Shown: positions 1 to 10,100 of the stretch, piece by piece | Numbering within the stretch: position 1 is the first letter of the stretch | How the letters are laid out: each line of letters begins with the position of its first letter | From: Prevotella sp. | GTDB lineage: Bacteria; Bacteroidota; Bacteroidia; Bacteroidales; Bacteroidaceae | NCBI GenBank assembly: GCA_017395215.1 | Contig: JAFPVW010000110.1 | Span: 1 to 59,488, forward strand | Length of the DNA stretch: 59,488 bases | Direction: 5' to 3' | Position numbers and translations under genes: made by a program | The notes under the pieces: model-generated | Told to the model about the DNA's origin: nothing | The model's database searches: none | The model's input: only the letters and a program-made list of their open reading frames with translations

Positions 1-2
1 AC

Positions 3-770
3 CGGCAGTTTGCCGCCGGGAGTGCCGCCGGGCGTGCCGCCGCCCCTCCTTCCGGGAAGCCCCGCTTCTCCAGCGGCCGCGCGCCGCTCTTCGCCCCCTC
101 CTACTGCGACGTGATGCCCATCGAACCGGGCCACCTCGACCAGCAGCGCGCCTACATCCTCAACAACCCGCGCAGCCGCTGGCTGCGCACCCACGACCGC
201 ACCCGCCTGCAGCCCCAATGGGGCGGCATCGACACCGCCCTCACCCCCGCCGCCCTCCGCGGCTACCTGCGCCGCGAGTGCCCGCCTTCCCAAGCCACCC
301 CTGCCGCCCTCGCCGACATAGAGCGCCGCCTGCTTCTGGCAGGCGGAACCGTCGCCTGCAACAGCTACGGCGACCGCGCCCTCCTGCAGCGGCGCCTGCG
401 CCCCGTCGTCTGCCACCGCCGCGACGCCGCCCGCTTCGACGAGCAGCGCCGCCGCTGTCTCGACGAGGCGGCCCGTGGTGCCGTTCTCGTCTCGCCCCGC
501 ATCGCCAAGGGCGAGCAGACCATCCTCGACGAGGCCACCAATCGCGGCTTCCCCGTTATTCTCATTATTGATAATGGCTTCCCTACCATCTACCACCCCT
601 CCGCCGAGCGCATCGCCCTCTGTGCCGACGGCCGTCTGCTCCTCGTCACCCCCTGGCTGTACGAATACCGCCACCAGGACGACCCCATCACCGTCCCCTT
701 CTGCAAGACGATGAACTGCGTGGCCCAGTCCCTCGCCCGCCTCAAGGACTCCTGGTGGCAAAACCCCTGA
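3..770 (+). CDS. Transposase-associated (RAYT-like) protein, 5' truncated
   Basis: The reading frame is open from the first bases of the window to the stop at 768-770, so the gene starts outside the window; the GTG/ATG at 111-116 is internal. Visible residues include an N-terminal stretch with SGRAPLFAPSYCDVMPIEPG, then EPGHLDQQRAYILNNPRSR, and a C-terminal half with GAVLVSPRIAKGEQTILDEA, GFPVILIIDNGFP and a final MNCVAQSLARLKDSWW. I recognise this as a protein common in Prevotella genomes and related to IS200/REP-associated tyrosine transposases. The C-terminal half looks like a Rossmann-type, DprA/Smf-like fold, which is an inference. The catalytic HUH and tyrosine region would lie upstream and cannot be seen. 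Very GC-rich codon use. No obvious neighbour link except the mobile-type virE locus next to it. Confidence 0.6.
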   Translation, partial: RQFAAGSAAGRAAAPPSGKPRFSSGRAPLFAPSYCDVMPIEPGHLDQQRAYILNNPRSRWLRTHDRTRLQPQWGGIDTALTPAALRGYLRRECPPSQATPAALADIERRLLLAGGTVACNSYGDRALLQRRLRPVVCHRRDAARFDEQRRRCLDEAARGAVLVSPRIAKGEQTILDEATNRGFPVILIIDNGFPTIYHPSAERIALCADGRLLLVTPWLYEYRHQDDPITVPFCKTMNCVAQSLARLKDSWWQNP

Positions 771-784
771 CCGCCCCTCCAGCG

Positions 785-805
785 TCTGGCGGTTCTGCCG
801 CCAGA
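785..805. other. Short hairpin after the first CDS
   Basis: An 8-bp perfect stem (tctggcgg / ccgccaga) lies 15 bases after the stop codon of the first gene. No T-run follows on either strand, so a terminator role is weak. Confidence 0.3.
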
Positions 806-868
806 ACAAAGAAAAACCCCGCCCCCTCGCCCCCTTTCGCGCTATCTCACTGACGGAAAAGGAGTTAC

Positions 869-911
869 AGGGGGCAGTATAGCCCGCAAACAGCGCCCCC
901 GAGGTGCCCCC
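869..911. repeat. GGGGGCA-type boxes at the 3' end of virE
   Basis: One gggggca box lies near 869-876. Two inverted boxes (cgccccc 894-900 and tgccccc 905-911) are spaced 11 bases apart, just downstream of the virE stop codon. The same 11-base spacing is seen in three direct boxes upstream of virE at 3197-3229, so related boxes in opposite orientation bracket the gene. Confidence 0.5.
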
Positions 912-927
912 TCGGGAACCCCTGCAA

Positions 928-3000
928 TTAAGATTTCAGCTTGAGGTAATAGCCCAGAATGCCTTTGATTTTGAACCGCTGCCAGCGCAGCTTCTTGATC
1001 GACGCGCTGAGACTGGTGAGGTTAGGCACGTCGGCGGCCTTCAGGTGCTTGCCGAGCTCCTTCTGGATGGCCGTCGTCGTCCAGAACAGCTCCTTCTTGT
1101 GCTGGCCGACCGGCTCGAAGAGCTGCGTGAGCACCTGCTCGGGTGCCGACTCCTGCTGGTAGCGCTGGTTGTGCAGCTGGATGACCCGCTCGTCGTCGTC
1201 GGTGAACCAGTAGACGCAGTCGGGGTCAGACAGTTCGGCCACGGCCTGGGCGTACATCTGCTTGTAGGGTATCGTCCCCGTCATGTCGACGCGCCCCGTC
1301 ACCTCGATGCAGAGGTAGCGGCGCGTGCCGTCGCCCGAGGGCAGCGGTGTCTGGTCGTTGGTGGTGGCGATGAACGAGCAGAGTCGCGGCGTCATCGTGT
1401 ACTGGTCCGAGCGCATGCGGCGCACCTGGACGTACTTCTCGGTCAGCAGGCGCTTGATCTTCGCCTGCTCGCGCTGCGTCTTCGAGTCGTACTCGTCGAT
1501 GTTGACGAGCCACATACGTCCCAGCACGCGCTCCACCTGTTCGGCGTTGTCCATCTTGATGTCCTTCATGTAGTACTCGCGCATCGACGGGGGCAGGATG
1601 TGGTTACAGAACTGCGTCTTGAGGAAGCCCTGCTCGCCGATGAGCAGCGGCACCATCGAGTTGCCGTAGTCGGGGTTGAGGTTCAGGGCCTGAGCCACCA
1701 TTGCCAGCAGCCAGCGGTGGAAGTACTGCGGCCAGCGGTCGTAGTTGGTGGGCAGGCGGCGGGCGAAGTCCTCGATGTAGTTGCTCCGGCCGTCCCAGCT
1801 GCCGCAGGCAGCGAGAAACTCGTGAATGGGGTTGTATTTCTGAACGTGAGCCGACTCGACGTAGGTCTTGATGTCGTTGAACCAGCTCTCGCCGCCCTCC
1901 TTCATCTCCTCGACGACGATGCTCCTCAGCTCGCGGTCGTCGAGCGGCTGCCACTGCTTGAAGCGCAGGTCGTTGGGCCTGAACTCCGTGGTCTGCTTGA
2001 CGGTGTTGAAGCGCAGCTCGTAGCGCCGTGCGAGGAAGTCCTCGATAGAGCGCATGATGCGCTCCCTCTCGTTCATCTGCGACAGGGGCCGGCCGTTGTA
2101 CGGCTTCTTATAGGCATTACGGAAGGTCTTGCGGACGAGGTCGGTGCCAAGGGGCCTGAAGCGTGCGCTCCAGAGTGCGCGCACCACGCAGCCCTCCTCC
2201 GGCAGACAGGCCTTGTGGCAGTAGTCGGCGAGCAGCTGCAGACAGTGCTCAGCACCGTCGGGGGCCTCGTCGACGGCTTTCGACAGACAGGTCTGGAAGG
2301 CCATGCCGATGTGCTCGCGGATATCGTCGTCGGGAAAACCGACGACAGTCCCCTGGTCGTCGGCGCGCGTGCCCGCGTAGGCTCCCAGCGGGTCGCGTGC
2401 GTCGCGCACCACGGGCATGGGCAGCGCCTCGGGGTTGTAGTAGAGCTGCGGGTCGTAGCTCAGCCGGCAGCCGCGCGTGAATCTCTGCTCTTCGACTATC
2501 AGGTCGCACATCACTAATGAGGTGTACAGCCGGGCGGCACTCTCGTGGGCATCGCGCAGGAAGGCGAGGAAATCGTCGGGAGCAGCCGCCGGGCAGTCGC
2601 ACCTGACGACAACCTTCAGCGTCACCCCGCTGACGCCGGCGAAGGCGAGCAGCGTGTAGGGAATCTGACTGACGCGCCGCCGCAGTCCGGCCACCTGTGC
2701 CGTCCCCTGCGGACAGGGCACGTTGAGCAGCAGCAGCCCCGTCAGGGCGGCGGGCTTGTCAAGGCTCCGGCCCGCGAAGGTGGTGCTGAACAGCAGGTAG
2801 GGCAGACGGTTGGCGTCGGCTATCATATAGCGCGGTGCGCCCTGCTGCATGGCTAACCGCGACTGCAGGGCGACTTCGGCTATGCGGTCGGCCATGTCCT
2901 TGGTCTTCGGCGAGCGCATCCTTTCAACGATGGCGCCGAGGTCGGTGGTGACGGGTGTTCCAAAGTTCCCGTTCGTCGTTTTAATCTTCGTAATCTTCAT
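928..3000 (-). CDS. BT4734/VirE-type primase-helicase-like protein
   Basis: 690 residues. The N-terminal part (about 1-230) matches the BT4734/VirE N-terminal, primase-like domain. The centre is the VirE/D5-type P-loop helicase domain, with Walker A GEQGFLKTQF at about 453-462 and Walker B MWLVNIDEYDS near 492-502. The C-terminus (about 620-690, SLSASIKKLRWQRFKIKGI) looks like DUF3874. Such proteins occur in Bacteroidales islands next to HU-like DNA-binding proteins, as here (HU-like gene just upstream, same strand). The expected role is DNA replication or maintenance of a mobile or formerly mobile element; no experiment defines it. A -7 promoter box ends only 5 bases before the ATG, so the mRNA may be leaderless or the true start may be M28. 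The large antisense ORF here is a shadow. Confidence 0.85.
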   Translation of the reverse strand: MKITKIKTTNGNFGTPVTTDLGAIVERMRSPKTKDMADRIAEVALQSRLAMQQGAPRYMIADANRLPYLLFSTTFAGRSLDKPAALTGLLLLNVPCPQGTAQVAGLRRRVSQIPYTLLAFAGVSGVTLKVVVRCDCPAAAPDDFLAFLRDAHESAARLYTSLVMCDLIVEEQRFTRGCRLSYDPQLYYNPEALPMPVVRDARDPLGAYAGTRADDQGTVVGFPDDDIREHIGMAFQTCLSKAVDEAPDGAEHCLQLLADYCHKACLPEEGCVVRALWSARFRPLGTDLVRKTFRNAYKKPYNGRPLSQMNERERIMRSIEDFLARRYELRFNTVKQTTEFRPNDLRFKQWQPLDDRELRSIVVEEMKEGGESWFNDIKTYVESAHVQKYNPIHEFLAACGSWDGRSNYIEDFARRLPTNYDRWPQYFHRWLLAMVAQALNLNPDYGNSMVPLLIGEQGFLKTQFCNHILPPSMREYYMKDIKMDNAEQVERVLGRMWLVNIDEYDSKTQREQAKIKRLLTEKYVQVRRMRSDQYTMTPRLCSFIATTNDQTPLPSGDGTRRYLCIEVTGRVDMTGTIPYKQMYAQAVAELSDPDCVYWFTDDDERVIQLHNQRYQQESAPEQVLTQLFEPVGQHKKELFWTTTAIQKELGKHLKAADVPNLTSLSASIKKLRWQRFKIKGILGYYLKLKS

Positions 3001-3005
3001 GCTTG

Positions 3006-3013
3006 CAAAGTTA
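3006..3013 (-). promoter_or_regulatory. -7 promoter box for virE
   Basis: Reads TAACTTTG on the minus strand, matching the Bacteroidetes TAnnTTTG box. It ends 5 bases before the annotated ATG. No clear -33 box was found at the usual distance. Confidence 0.55.
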
Positions 3014-3110
3014 CACTTATTTATGTAATTTCCCCGCCTCTCCAGCGTTAAAAGAAGTTATCGGCGGGTAAAAAGGCGGCGCTTTCCAGGGAGAGAAGCA
3101 GCGAGTTACG

Positions 3111-3176
3111 ACCGTTTGCGTCCGCGCAAACAACCGTTTTCGCCTACCCAAAAGACCGTTTGCGCACGCTCGAAAT
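3111..3176 (+). repeat. Three 22-bp direct repeats (iteron-like)
   Basis: Units start at 3111, 3133 and 3155. Each begins accgttt(g/t)(c/g)-like: accgtttgcg, accgttttcg, accgtttgcg. The first unit also contains an inverted repeat, gtttgcg-tccg-cgcaaac (3114-3131). Exact 22-base spacing, two helical turns, suggests a protein-binding array. Confidence 0.65.
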
Positions 3177-3196
3177 CAAACGCATAAAAAAACCAA

Positions 3197-3229
3197 GGGG
3201 GCACTATGGGGGCACGTCGGGGGCAGTGT
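3197..3229 (+). repeat. Three 11-bp tandem GGGGGCA boxes
   Basis: gggggca begins at 3197, 3208 and 3219, one helical turn apart. Related boxes occur at 3286-3292 and 3294-3300, and in opposite orientation beyond virE at 894-911. Confidence 0.65.
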
Positions 3230-3304
3230 TTTAAAACCGCCAAACACCCACATTCTATACTAATAATCAGACTGTTACAACGAAAGGGGGCGCGGGGGCA
3301 CGGT

Positions 3305-3925
3305 TCATATCTCAGTATAGATATGGAGCTGACCCATCTTCGACCGCATCAGCTTGGGGTTGTCGCCCTTCGTCCAGGCCTCCAGCACTTTGCGCGCCGA
3401 GTACTGCGTCAGACCGGCACGACTGGCAAAACTGCGGGTGGTGACATAGCCACGCTTCAGGCACTCGGCCAAGGCCTGCTCCAGGTGCTCCGTGTCGCCG
3501 ACCACCGCCTGCGTGTTGGGGTTGGCCAGGCGGCTGAAGCCGTCGAACATCCATTTCCCGATGGCCTCGTCCCAGTGCTTGCCGGGGATGTAGTCGACGC
3601 CGTCGAGCACGACGTCGCTGTCCCTCACCTCGTCGGGATCAGTCACCTCACGCCGCAGCGCGAGCTTCGGGGCGAAGGAGCCGATGGGCGTGTCGATGCG
3701 GTAGCCGCGCGCCATCAGCGCACCGGCGGCCTTCAGGAACTCCCCCATCGCCAGCTTCAGCTCGCCGCTGCGCAGGCAGTGGTGGCGGGCGCAGTAGTCG
3801 TCGACGGCGTCAATACTCAGTTTCATCCCCCGTGCCGGCCTGGCATAGACGATGTTTCTCCCGTCGCTTCCCTTGGCGGGAGTGGGGTGAACTTCATACA
3901 GGAATCCTGCCTTCTTTTTTGGCAT
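3305..3925 (-). CDS. HU-like DNA-binding protein (HU-HIG type)
   Basis: 206 residues from the ATG at 3925. The longer frame to 3958 would start inside the promoter box at 3956-3963, so it was not used. The N-terminus MPKKKAGFLYEVHP and about the first 110 residues resemble the HU/IHF-like HU-HIG family of Bacteroidales; the last 70 residues (RGYVTTRSFASRAGLTQYSA) look like a helix-turn-helix segment. These proteins bind DNA and are often encoded beside VirE-type primase-helicases, as here. It may bind the repeats in the 3001-3304 spacer, but that is only an inference from position. Confidence 0.75.
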   Translation of the reverse strand: MPKKKAGFLYEVHPTPAKGSDGRNIVYARPARGMKLSIDAVDDYCARHHCLRSGELKLAMGEFLKAAGALMARGYRIDTPIGSFAPKLALRREVTDPDEVRDSDVVLDGVDYIPGKHWDEAIGKWMFDGFSRLANPNTQAVVGDTEHLEQALAECLKRGYVTTRSFASRAGLTQYSARKVLEAWTKGDNPKLMRSKMGQLHIYTEI

Positions 3926-3955
3926 AACAGCTGCTCGTTTAGGTGATAATCGCCA

Positions 3956-3963
3956 CAAAGGTA
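3956..3963 (-). promoter_or_regulatory. -7 promoter box for the HU-like gene
   Basis: TACCTTTG on the minus strand, about 30 bases before the ATG at 3925. It supports the shorter start. Confidence 0.55.
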
Positions 3964-4013
3964 CGCTTTTATTTCAAGAAAAACCACTAAAAATACGATT
4001 TTTGCATAAATTA

Positions 4014-4045
4014 TTTGCTTATTTCGTCAAAAATAATTAGTTTTG
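4014..4045 (+). promoter_or_regulatory. Promoter of the giant solenoid gene
   Basis: -33 TTTG at 4014-4017, a 20-base spacer, and -7 TAGTTTTG at 4038-4045. This fits the Bacteroidetes sigma-ABfr consensus. The leader would be about 90 bases to the ATG at 4141. Confidence 0.7.
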
Positions 4046-4140
4046 CAACCATATTATATAATATGAACGCATAAAGGATATGAATACTGCATTTCTGTCG
4101 GCCAAACCTGAAACGAATGAAATTTGACTGATTGAGATAT

Positions 4141-7100
4141 ATGACACAAGATATGAACACGAAGATAATGAGACGAGATATGGAAAAGACATACTACAGT
4201 TCAAGGAAACATAGCACAAAGGAACAGGCCCCGTGTGTGAAAAAGCTGCTGCTAATGCTGCTGGTGATGATCGTGGCGGGAGTCGGCGAGGCGTGGGGGC
4301 AGGACCTCTCGGGGTATTATTATCTCGCTTTCCCCGGTAAGGTCAACACCCCATCAGAAGGCTACAATCCAGCAAGCCCGACAGAAAACTATTACTTGTG
4401 TCCTACAGAAGGCTATCTGTACTACCAAGCCACAAATCAATGTACGCTGACCGATAATGGCCAGCCGTTTCTAACATCCTATACATGCCGTGATGGCATT
4501 TATGAGGCTGACAATGCTGTTTGGACCCTGATTAAACATTCTTATAACGGTCAGGATTACTACTACATCAAACATTCTATTGATGACAAGTATCTGGTAT
4601 TTAACGGTACCGTAGCAGGCAATCGTCTTCGTGCCCACCTTGAAAAAACAACATCTCCTGGTACGAATGCTCTTTTTAAGATAACCGAGGATGCTAATAA
4701 TTCTGGTTATTACTATTTTGCACCCTTCGGTGTGAATAAATATTGGCTGAATCTAACTGAAGGCAACTACCATTCTCTTGTCGGAGAAGAAGGGAAAACT
4801 GACGGTCCTACTGTCAACGGTGTCAAACAGAAAGTCAATGGCACTTTGGGAGGATGGACTGAAGCAAACAACACGAGTCAAGTATATCTTGAAGCCGTTG
4901 CTGTCAACCCTCCTACTTTCACACAGAATGCAGACGGTACGATTGGGATTTCCACGACTACGGCTAACACGACCATCTACTATACCACTGATGGTTCTGA
5001 TCCTAAGACATCCCAAACAAGAAGCACATATTCCAGTGCCATTACACTAACAGACGAGATGGGTACGGCCATCAAGGCCGTTGCTGTTGACGGGAGTAAC
5101 AACAACTCCATGGTCATTACCCTGCCATTGGCTTCTTACACCTACAAAATCGTGAATCGCTCGAACCGGGTGGCCATTACCGCAACGCGCAAGCAGGTTG
5201 TTGGCACAACTTTGAACGGCTACAACTCCATCCCGGAGGACATCCGCAGCCCGTATATCAGTGACGAGAGGATCATTTTCAGTGCAACAAACCATTTCGA
5301 CGAAGAGGACGAGATTAAAAAGACACCGGCCTCAGACACCGGTACTGCCGACATCTACGTCAGCTATACGCTCGACAACCTGACGAGCAAGTTCCTAAAG
5401 CTGAGCGGCACCCGCTCGATGAACGTCACGATGGACGGAGATTATATCTTCAACAGCAGCGGAGCACTAAGCCACGAAGCCACCGATAACAACATCGATG
5501 AGAAAAGCCACTTGTGGCATATCTCCGGTAATGACCCCTACGACGTGCGCGTCCAGAACATCGAGTCGAACGGCTATTTCCACTATAACGCCCCGACGGG
5601 CGGAGCCGCCTCCTCGCCGCTCACGCTGGAGAGCACCGCCAGCAGCTTCATCATCATGGACGGTGACGCCGACGGCGCAGGCATCGCCAACGGCCAGATG
5701 GAGCTGATGGCCGCCACTGGCGACGACAATTACTATCGCGTTGGCCGCAGCGGCAACGACTTCACCGTCAGCACGATAACGGGCCATGACGCCTCGCTCC
5801 AGATACGCGCCTACGCCAACAGCTCGCAGAAGACCTACAACCTCATCGACCGCCTGGGCAATATTATCTTCACCGCCCAGACCAAGTCTGACGACCTGGC
5901 CCTGCCCGCAGAGTTACAGAGCCCGCTGGCTTCTTACCAGTACTGGAACAGGGATGCCTTCCCCGAAGAAATAGTGAATGACGTCTGGAAAGTGAAAGAA
6001 GCCGAGCTGGACGAGGAGGGACAAGTGGTGACACCCGCCCCGACGCCTATCACGAGCCTCTCCCAAGCCGCTGAAGGAAGCGATATCTACGTCACCTACA
6101 CGGTGAAGGACGACATCGACCTCACCGGGGCGAAGGCCTACCGGCTGGAGTACCTCAGCGGCATGAGCTTCAACCAGGAAGACGGCTCGGACGGCATCAT
6201 CGACACACTGTCGCAGGCCGTCTATCCCTACAACAACGGCGACCTGAACCTCTACGTTTACGGCAAGCAGCAGTGGGACAAGCAACTCGCGAGCGGCGCC
6301 TCCACCCGCACCCGCTGGCTCTGGCACTTCGTGAGCAACCACGACGGCGTGGACCTGACGGGCGACGAGATTGACCCCTACCACGTCATCGTGAAGTCCG
6401 AACAGAACCAGAGTATGAAGGTCGATGGCGTCACCTACAACGGCAGCGCCTACCTCTACACCTACAAGCCCGCCGACTATGGCGAGGTGGTGACGGGCGT
6501 CGTCGTCAAACACCCCACCTACACGGGCAGCGACAAGCCCGCCTACGACGCGACGGAGTACATGCTCATCGGCACGTCGCTCAGCGCCATGAAGCTGAAG
6601 ACCTTCAAAACGGTTGAGGGCGAACAGCGGGTGGTGACGTCGTTCGAGCAGTACTGGAAGAACAACCCCACCGTGGAGAAGATTGCCGGCGCCAACCCCG
6701 CCGCCAACAACTCGACGCTGACCGGCAAGGGCTGGCACAGGTACCAGCAGTGGGCCAACTCCGCCCCATGGGGCGGCGGCTCCAAGGTCTGGGGCTTCGG
6801 CGACCACTGGCTGCAGACCATCACGATGGGCACGGGCGAGTTCCGTGCCGAGGAGACGGCCCTCAACCCGCAGGTCATCCTCCTCGACCAGCACGGCTGG
6901 GAGATCATGCGCGTACCGCTGGACAATGTGGTGAAGCTGAAGCAGTTTGACAGCCCGATGGTGAAGGAGTACCACTGGTACCCGACGGCATACAAGTTCC
7001 CCGGCTACCACAAATACGAGGTGAGGAATCCCAAGATTCCCGTCTATATGAAGAATTCTTCCAACAAGTGGGTAGTCACTACCGACAGTATCATCCACAA

Positions 7101-10100
7101 CTCCACGACGCTGACCGACAACCCCTACCTGCATTTCACCGAGCAAGGCTATGCCGAACAGGACAAGAGCGTAAAGAGCGACTTCTACGTGACCTACACT
7201 GTGAAGCCGGAGTATGCCAATGCCTACGGCGGTGCTGCCACCGAGGGTGGCGTCGGGGCATCGCTGTACCTGCTGAAGCAGGGCGACGACTACGCCAAGA
7301 TCAACGGCACGTCGCTCGACACCGCCGGGGCGCCGACGGACATGGAGGACATCCCCCAGGAGATGCAGTGGTACCTGAAGCCCAACTTCAACATCGACGC
7401 CGAGATGGGCTACAACTACAACGGCATCTACGACGAGAAGAGCAAGGACGAGACGGAGGCCGACTACCTGGCCAACGGCCAGAACGGCTTCGACCCCTAC
7501 AACGTGCAAATCCAGAGCTTCGCCAACACGCGGCGCTACTTCACCGTTGACACTGACAACCCGATGCTCTCCGGCGGCACCTGGACGGGTACGACCAGCA
7601 GGCTGACCTTAGAGAACCTCAGCCAGAGGAAGACAGCCACGGGCAACGACCAGACGACGGTGAAAATTACCAACGCCACCTTCATGGTGGTCGACGACGG
7701 CAGCGGCAACATGCTGCTGATGCCCCGCTTCGACAACACGAAGGTGGTGAACTCGCTGACCAGCCCCCAGCTGGCAGCCCCCGGCTCGGCCACCAGCAGC
7801 CTGACCATCGAACTGGTGCCGCAAGTCGTCCACAACTCCAACGAGATCAAGAGCCAAGGCGGCTACTTCGTGCTGGCTCCCGACTTCACCATCAGCACCT
7901 CCGTGGGAAGTGCCGGCGCACCCTTCATGGGCATCATCGACGGCAAGATGAACACCATCAGCGCCAGCACCACGCCCTTAGTGGCCTATGCCGAGAGTGC
8001 CACCATCCGCAACGTGATGCTGAAGGACGTGCAGGTCACGGGCAGCGGCTCCGTCGGTGCCGTCTGCGGAACGGCCAAGGGCTCCACGCGCATCTACAAC
8101 TGCGGCATTCTGCCCAGTTCGCCGGCGTTTACCGACGAGACGTCCACAGTCAGCAGCTCTGACGGCTACTGCGGCAGCATCGTGGGCGAGCTGCAGGGCA
8201 ACGCCCGCGTCATCAACTGCTTCAGCTATGCCACGATTACGGGCGGCACCACCGTGGCCGGCATCGTGGGCTATATCGGCAATACGCAAATCACCCAGAA
8301 CAACGTGTCAACCGTCCCGATGGTGGTCAACTGTATGTTCTACGGCGACATCACCAGCGGCTCACCGAAATACCCGGTCTATGGCGGAGCCATGATCAAG
8401 AACGACGAAACCAACGGAAAGGGCGTCAATCCCTACAACTACTTCCGCAAGAACGCCACGTTCGACAACAGCTACAACAATATTGACAACTACAACCGCT
8501 CATGGCCTGCCGAGGAGAAGAACCTGACCCGCTTCGAGTACTACCGCAGCGTCCTCAACAGCAACAAGAACCTCTGCACCTACTGGATAACCGACACGCC
8601 CTACGGCTCGCAGACCGACAACGACCGCGCACTGATGGCCAAGTGGGTGCTCGACCAGACGATTGCCCCTTACCCCGTCCTGAAGACGTGGGGCTACTAC
8701 CCGTCGGTCATCAACATCGACACCCTCAACCGCGTCAACGCGGAGAAGGAGCTGGAGCGGCGCAGCAATGCCAACGAGTGGGAGGGCAAGAGCTACGGCA
8801 CGCTGCAGGTCACCATTCAGGCAGGCTCGAACAACAGCAGTGCCAGCGCTGTGGTAAGGAACATCACCATCACCGACATGGACACGCTCAACTGCGACTA
8901 CGGCTACTACAAGATCCAGCTGCCCTACTACAACGACGTGTTCGGCAACCCCAATGCCACCACCCACGCCGAGAAATACGGCAACAACTACACCGACAAG
9001 GTGGTGACGGGCTGGAAGATCACCGCCGTCACCGGCGGCACACCCGGAACCTTCGTCGCAGACTGGCAGAATGGTTACAACTTTGCCGACCGCAAATGTA
9101 CCAACAAAGACCTGTACAGCGTCAGTGGCAGGGTGTTTGCCCAGGGCGGCTATTACTATGTGCCTGACAGCGTCACGGCCATCACCATTGAGGCCTATTG
9201 GGGCAATGCCGTTTATCTGGCAAATCGTGGCCGCAGCATCGACCGCGTAAGCCTTACAAAGGCAGGATACAAAGGTGACCAACCATTCGTACCGGCTGGA
9301 ACGATGCCAGACAAATTTCAGGGCACCTATACTGTGTATGGTGACTTGCAGGATGCCATCGGCGCCCTTAGCAACTCAGCCTCTACAGTCTATGACCAGG
9401 CCATCGTCCTGATAGGCAACCATCAGGTGAAGAACGGTAACAATAGTATTGCAGGGTCAAAAAACAATTTCCGCCCATTTACCATTATGAGCGCTGACTT
9501 TGACTTTGACAAAGAGCCAGACTATTGCCTTGAGCTTCAGTTCAGACACAATACAGACCGTCCGGGCATCCAACCTGCACGATTCGACTTCCTGCCTATC
9601 GTGGAACTTGGTCTTGCCGTTCGCCATGACAAGTTGGCCTACGCCATCGGTATCTTCGTGCCCCAAGGACATTTTGAAGTGACCGAGACCGCTTTCTTGC
9701 GCACAACCCAGTTTGAATACGATGCAAACTTAGACCGAAAGGATTCGGAGAGTCCTGTGATTATCAATGGTGGCGAGTACGAATTGTTCAATGTCAGATA
9801 TCATGATGCCAACCGTACCAGTTATTTCCTTCTGGGAGGCAAGGCTTGGATTCATCGCTTCGCCCCGGGTTCTCATCCCAATAAAAGCCAAAACCCCAAG
9901 ACTCGGCATTGCGCTGTGAATGCCATTGGAGGAGAGTATCCGGAGTTCTACCTTTCCGGCATTTACAAACCCAATATTACTGGCAATACGGGTGCTCCTC
10001 ACTGCTATACCAATGGCGGCAAGTTTGGCATGATGGCTGGTGCCGGCTACGACAAGGTTGCCGGCGGCGTCACATTCAAGATTAACCACTCGCTCATCAA

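Larger units (their letters stand above)
3001..3304. other. Intergenic region between virE and the HU-like gene
   Basis: No plausible gene. It holds the virE -7 box, three 22-bp direct repeats (3111-3176), three 11-bp G-rich boxes (3197-3229) and two more G-rich boxes (3286-3300). It looks like a regulatory or replication control region. Confidence 0.6.

Noticed and set aside
904-2517. 537-codon ORF antisense to virE
   Set aside because: Shadow of the GC-rich virE gene; amino acid content is biased (V, L, A, R, H) with no recognisable domain.
3111-3229. CRISPR-like array
   Set aside because: Repeats share only about 10 bases and have no unique spacers of CRISPR length; no cas genes.
3926-3958. 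Longer start of the HU-like gene at 3958
   Set aside because: The start would lie in the -7 promoter box; MPKKKAG at 3925 is the usual family start.
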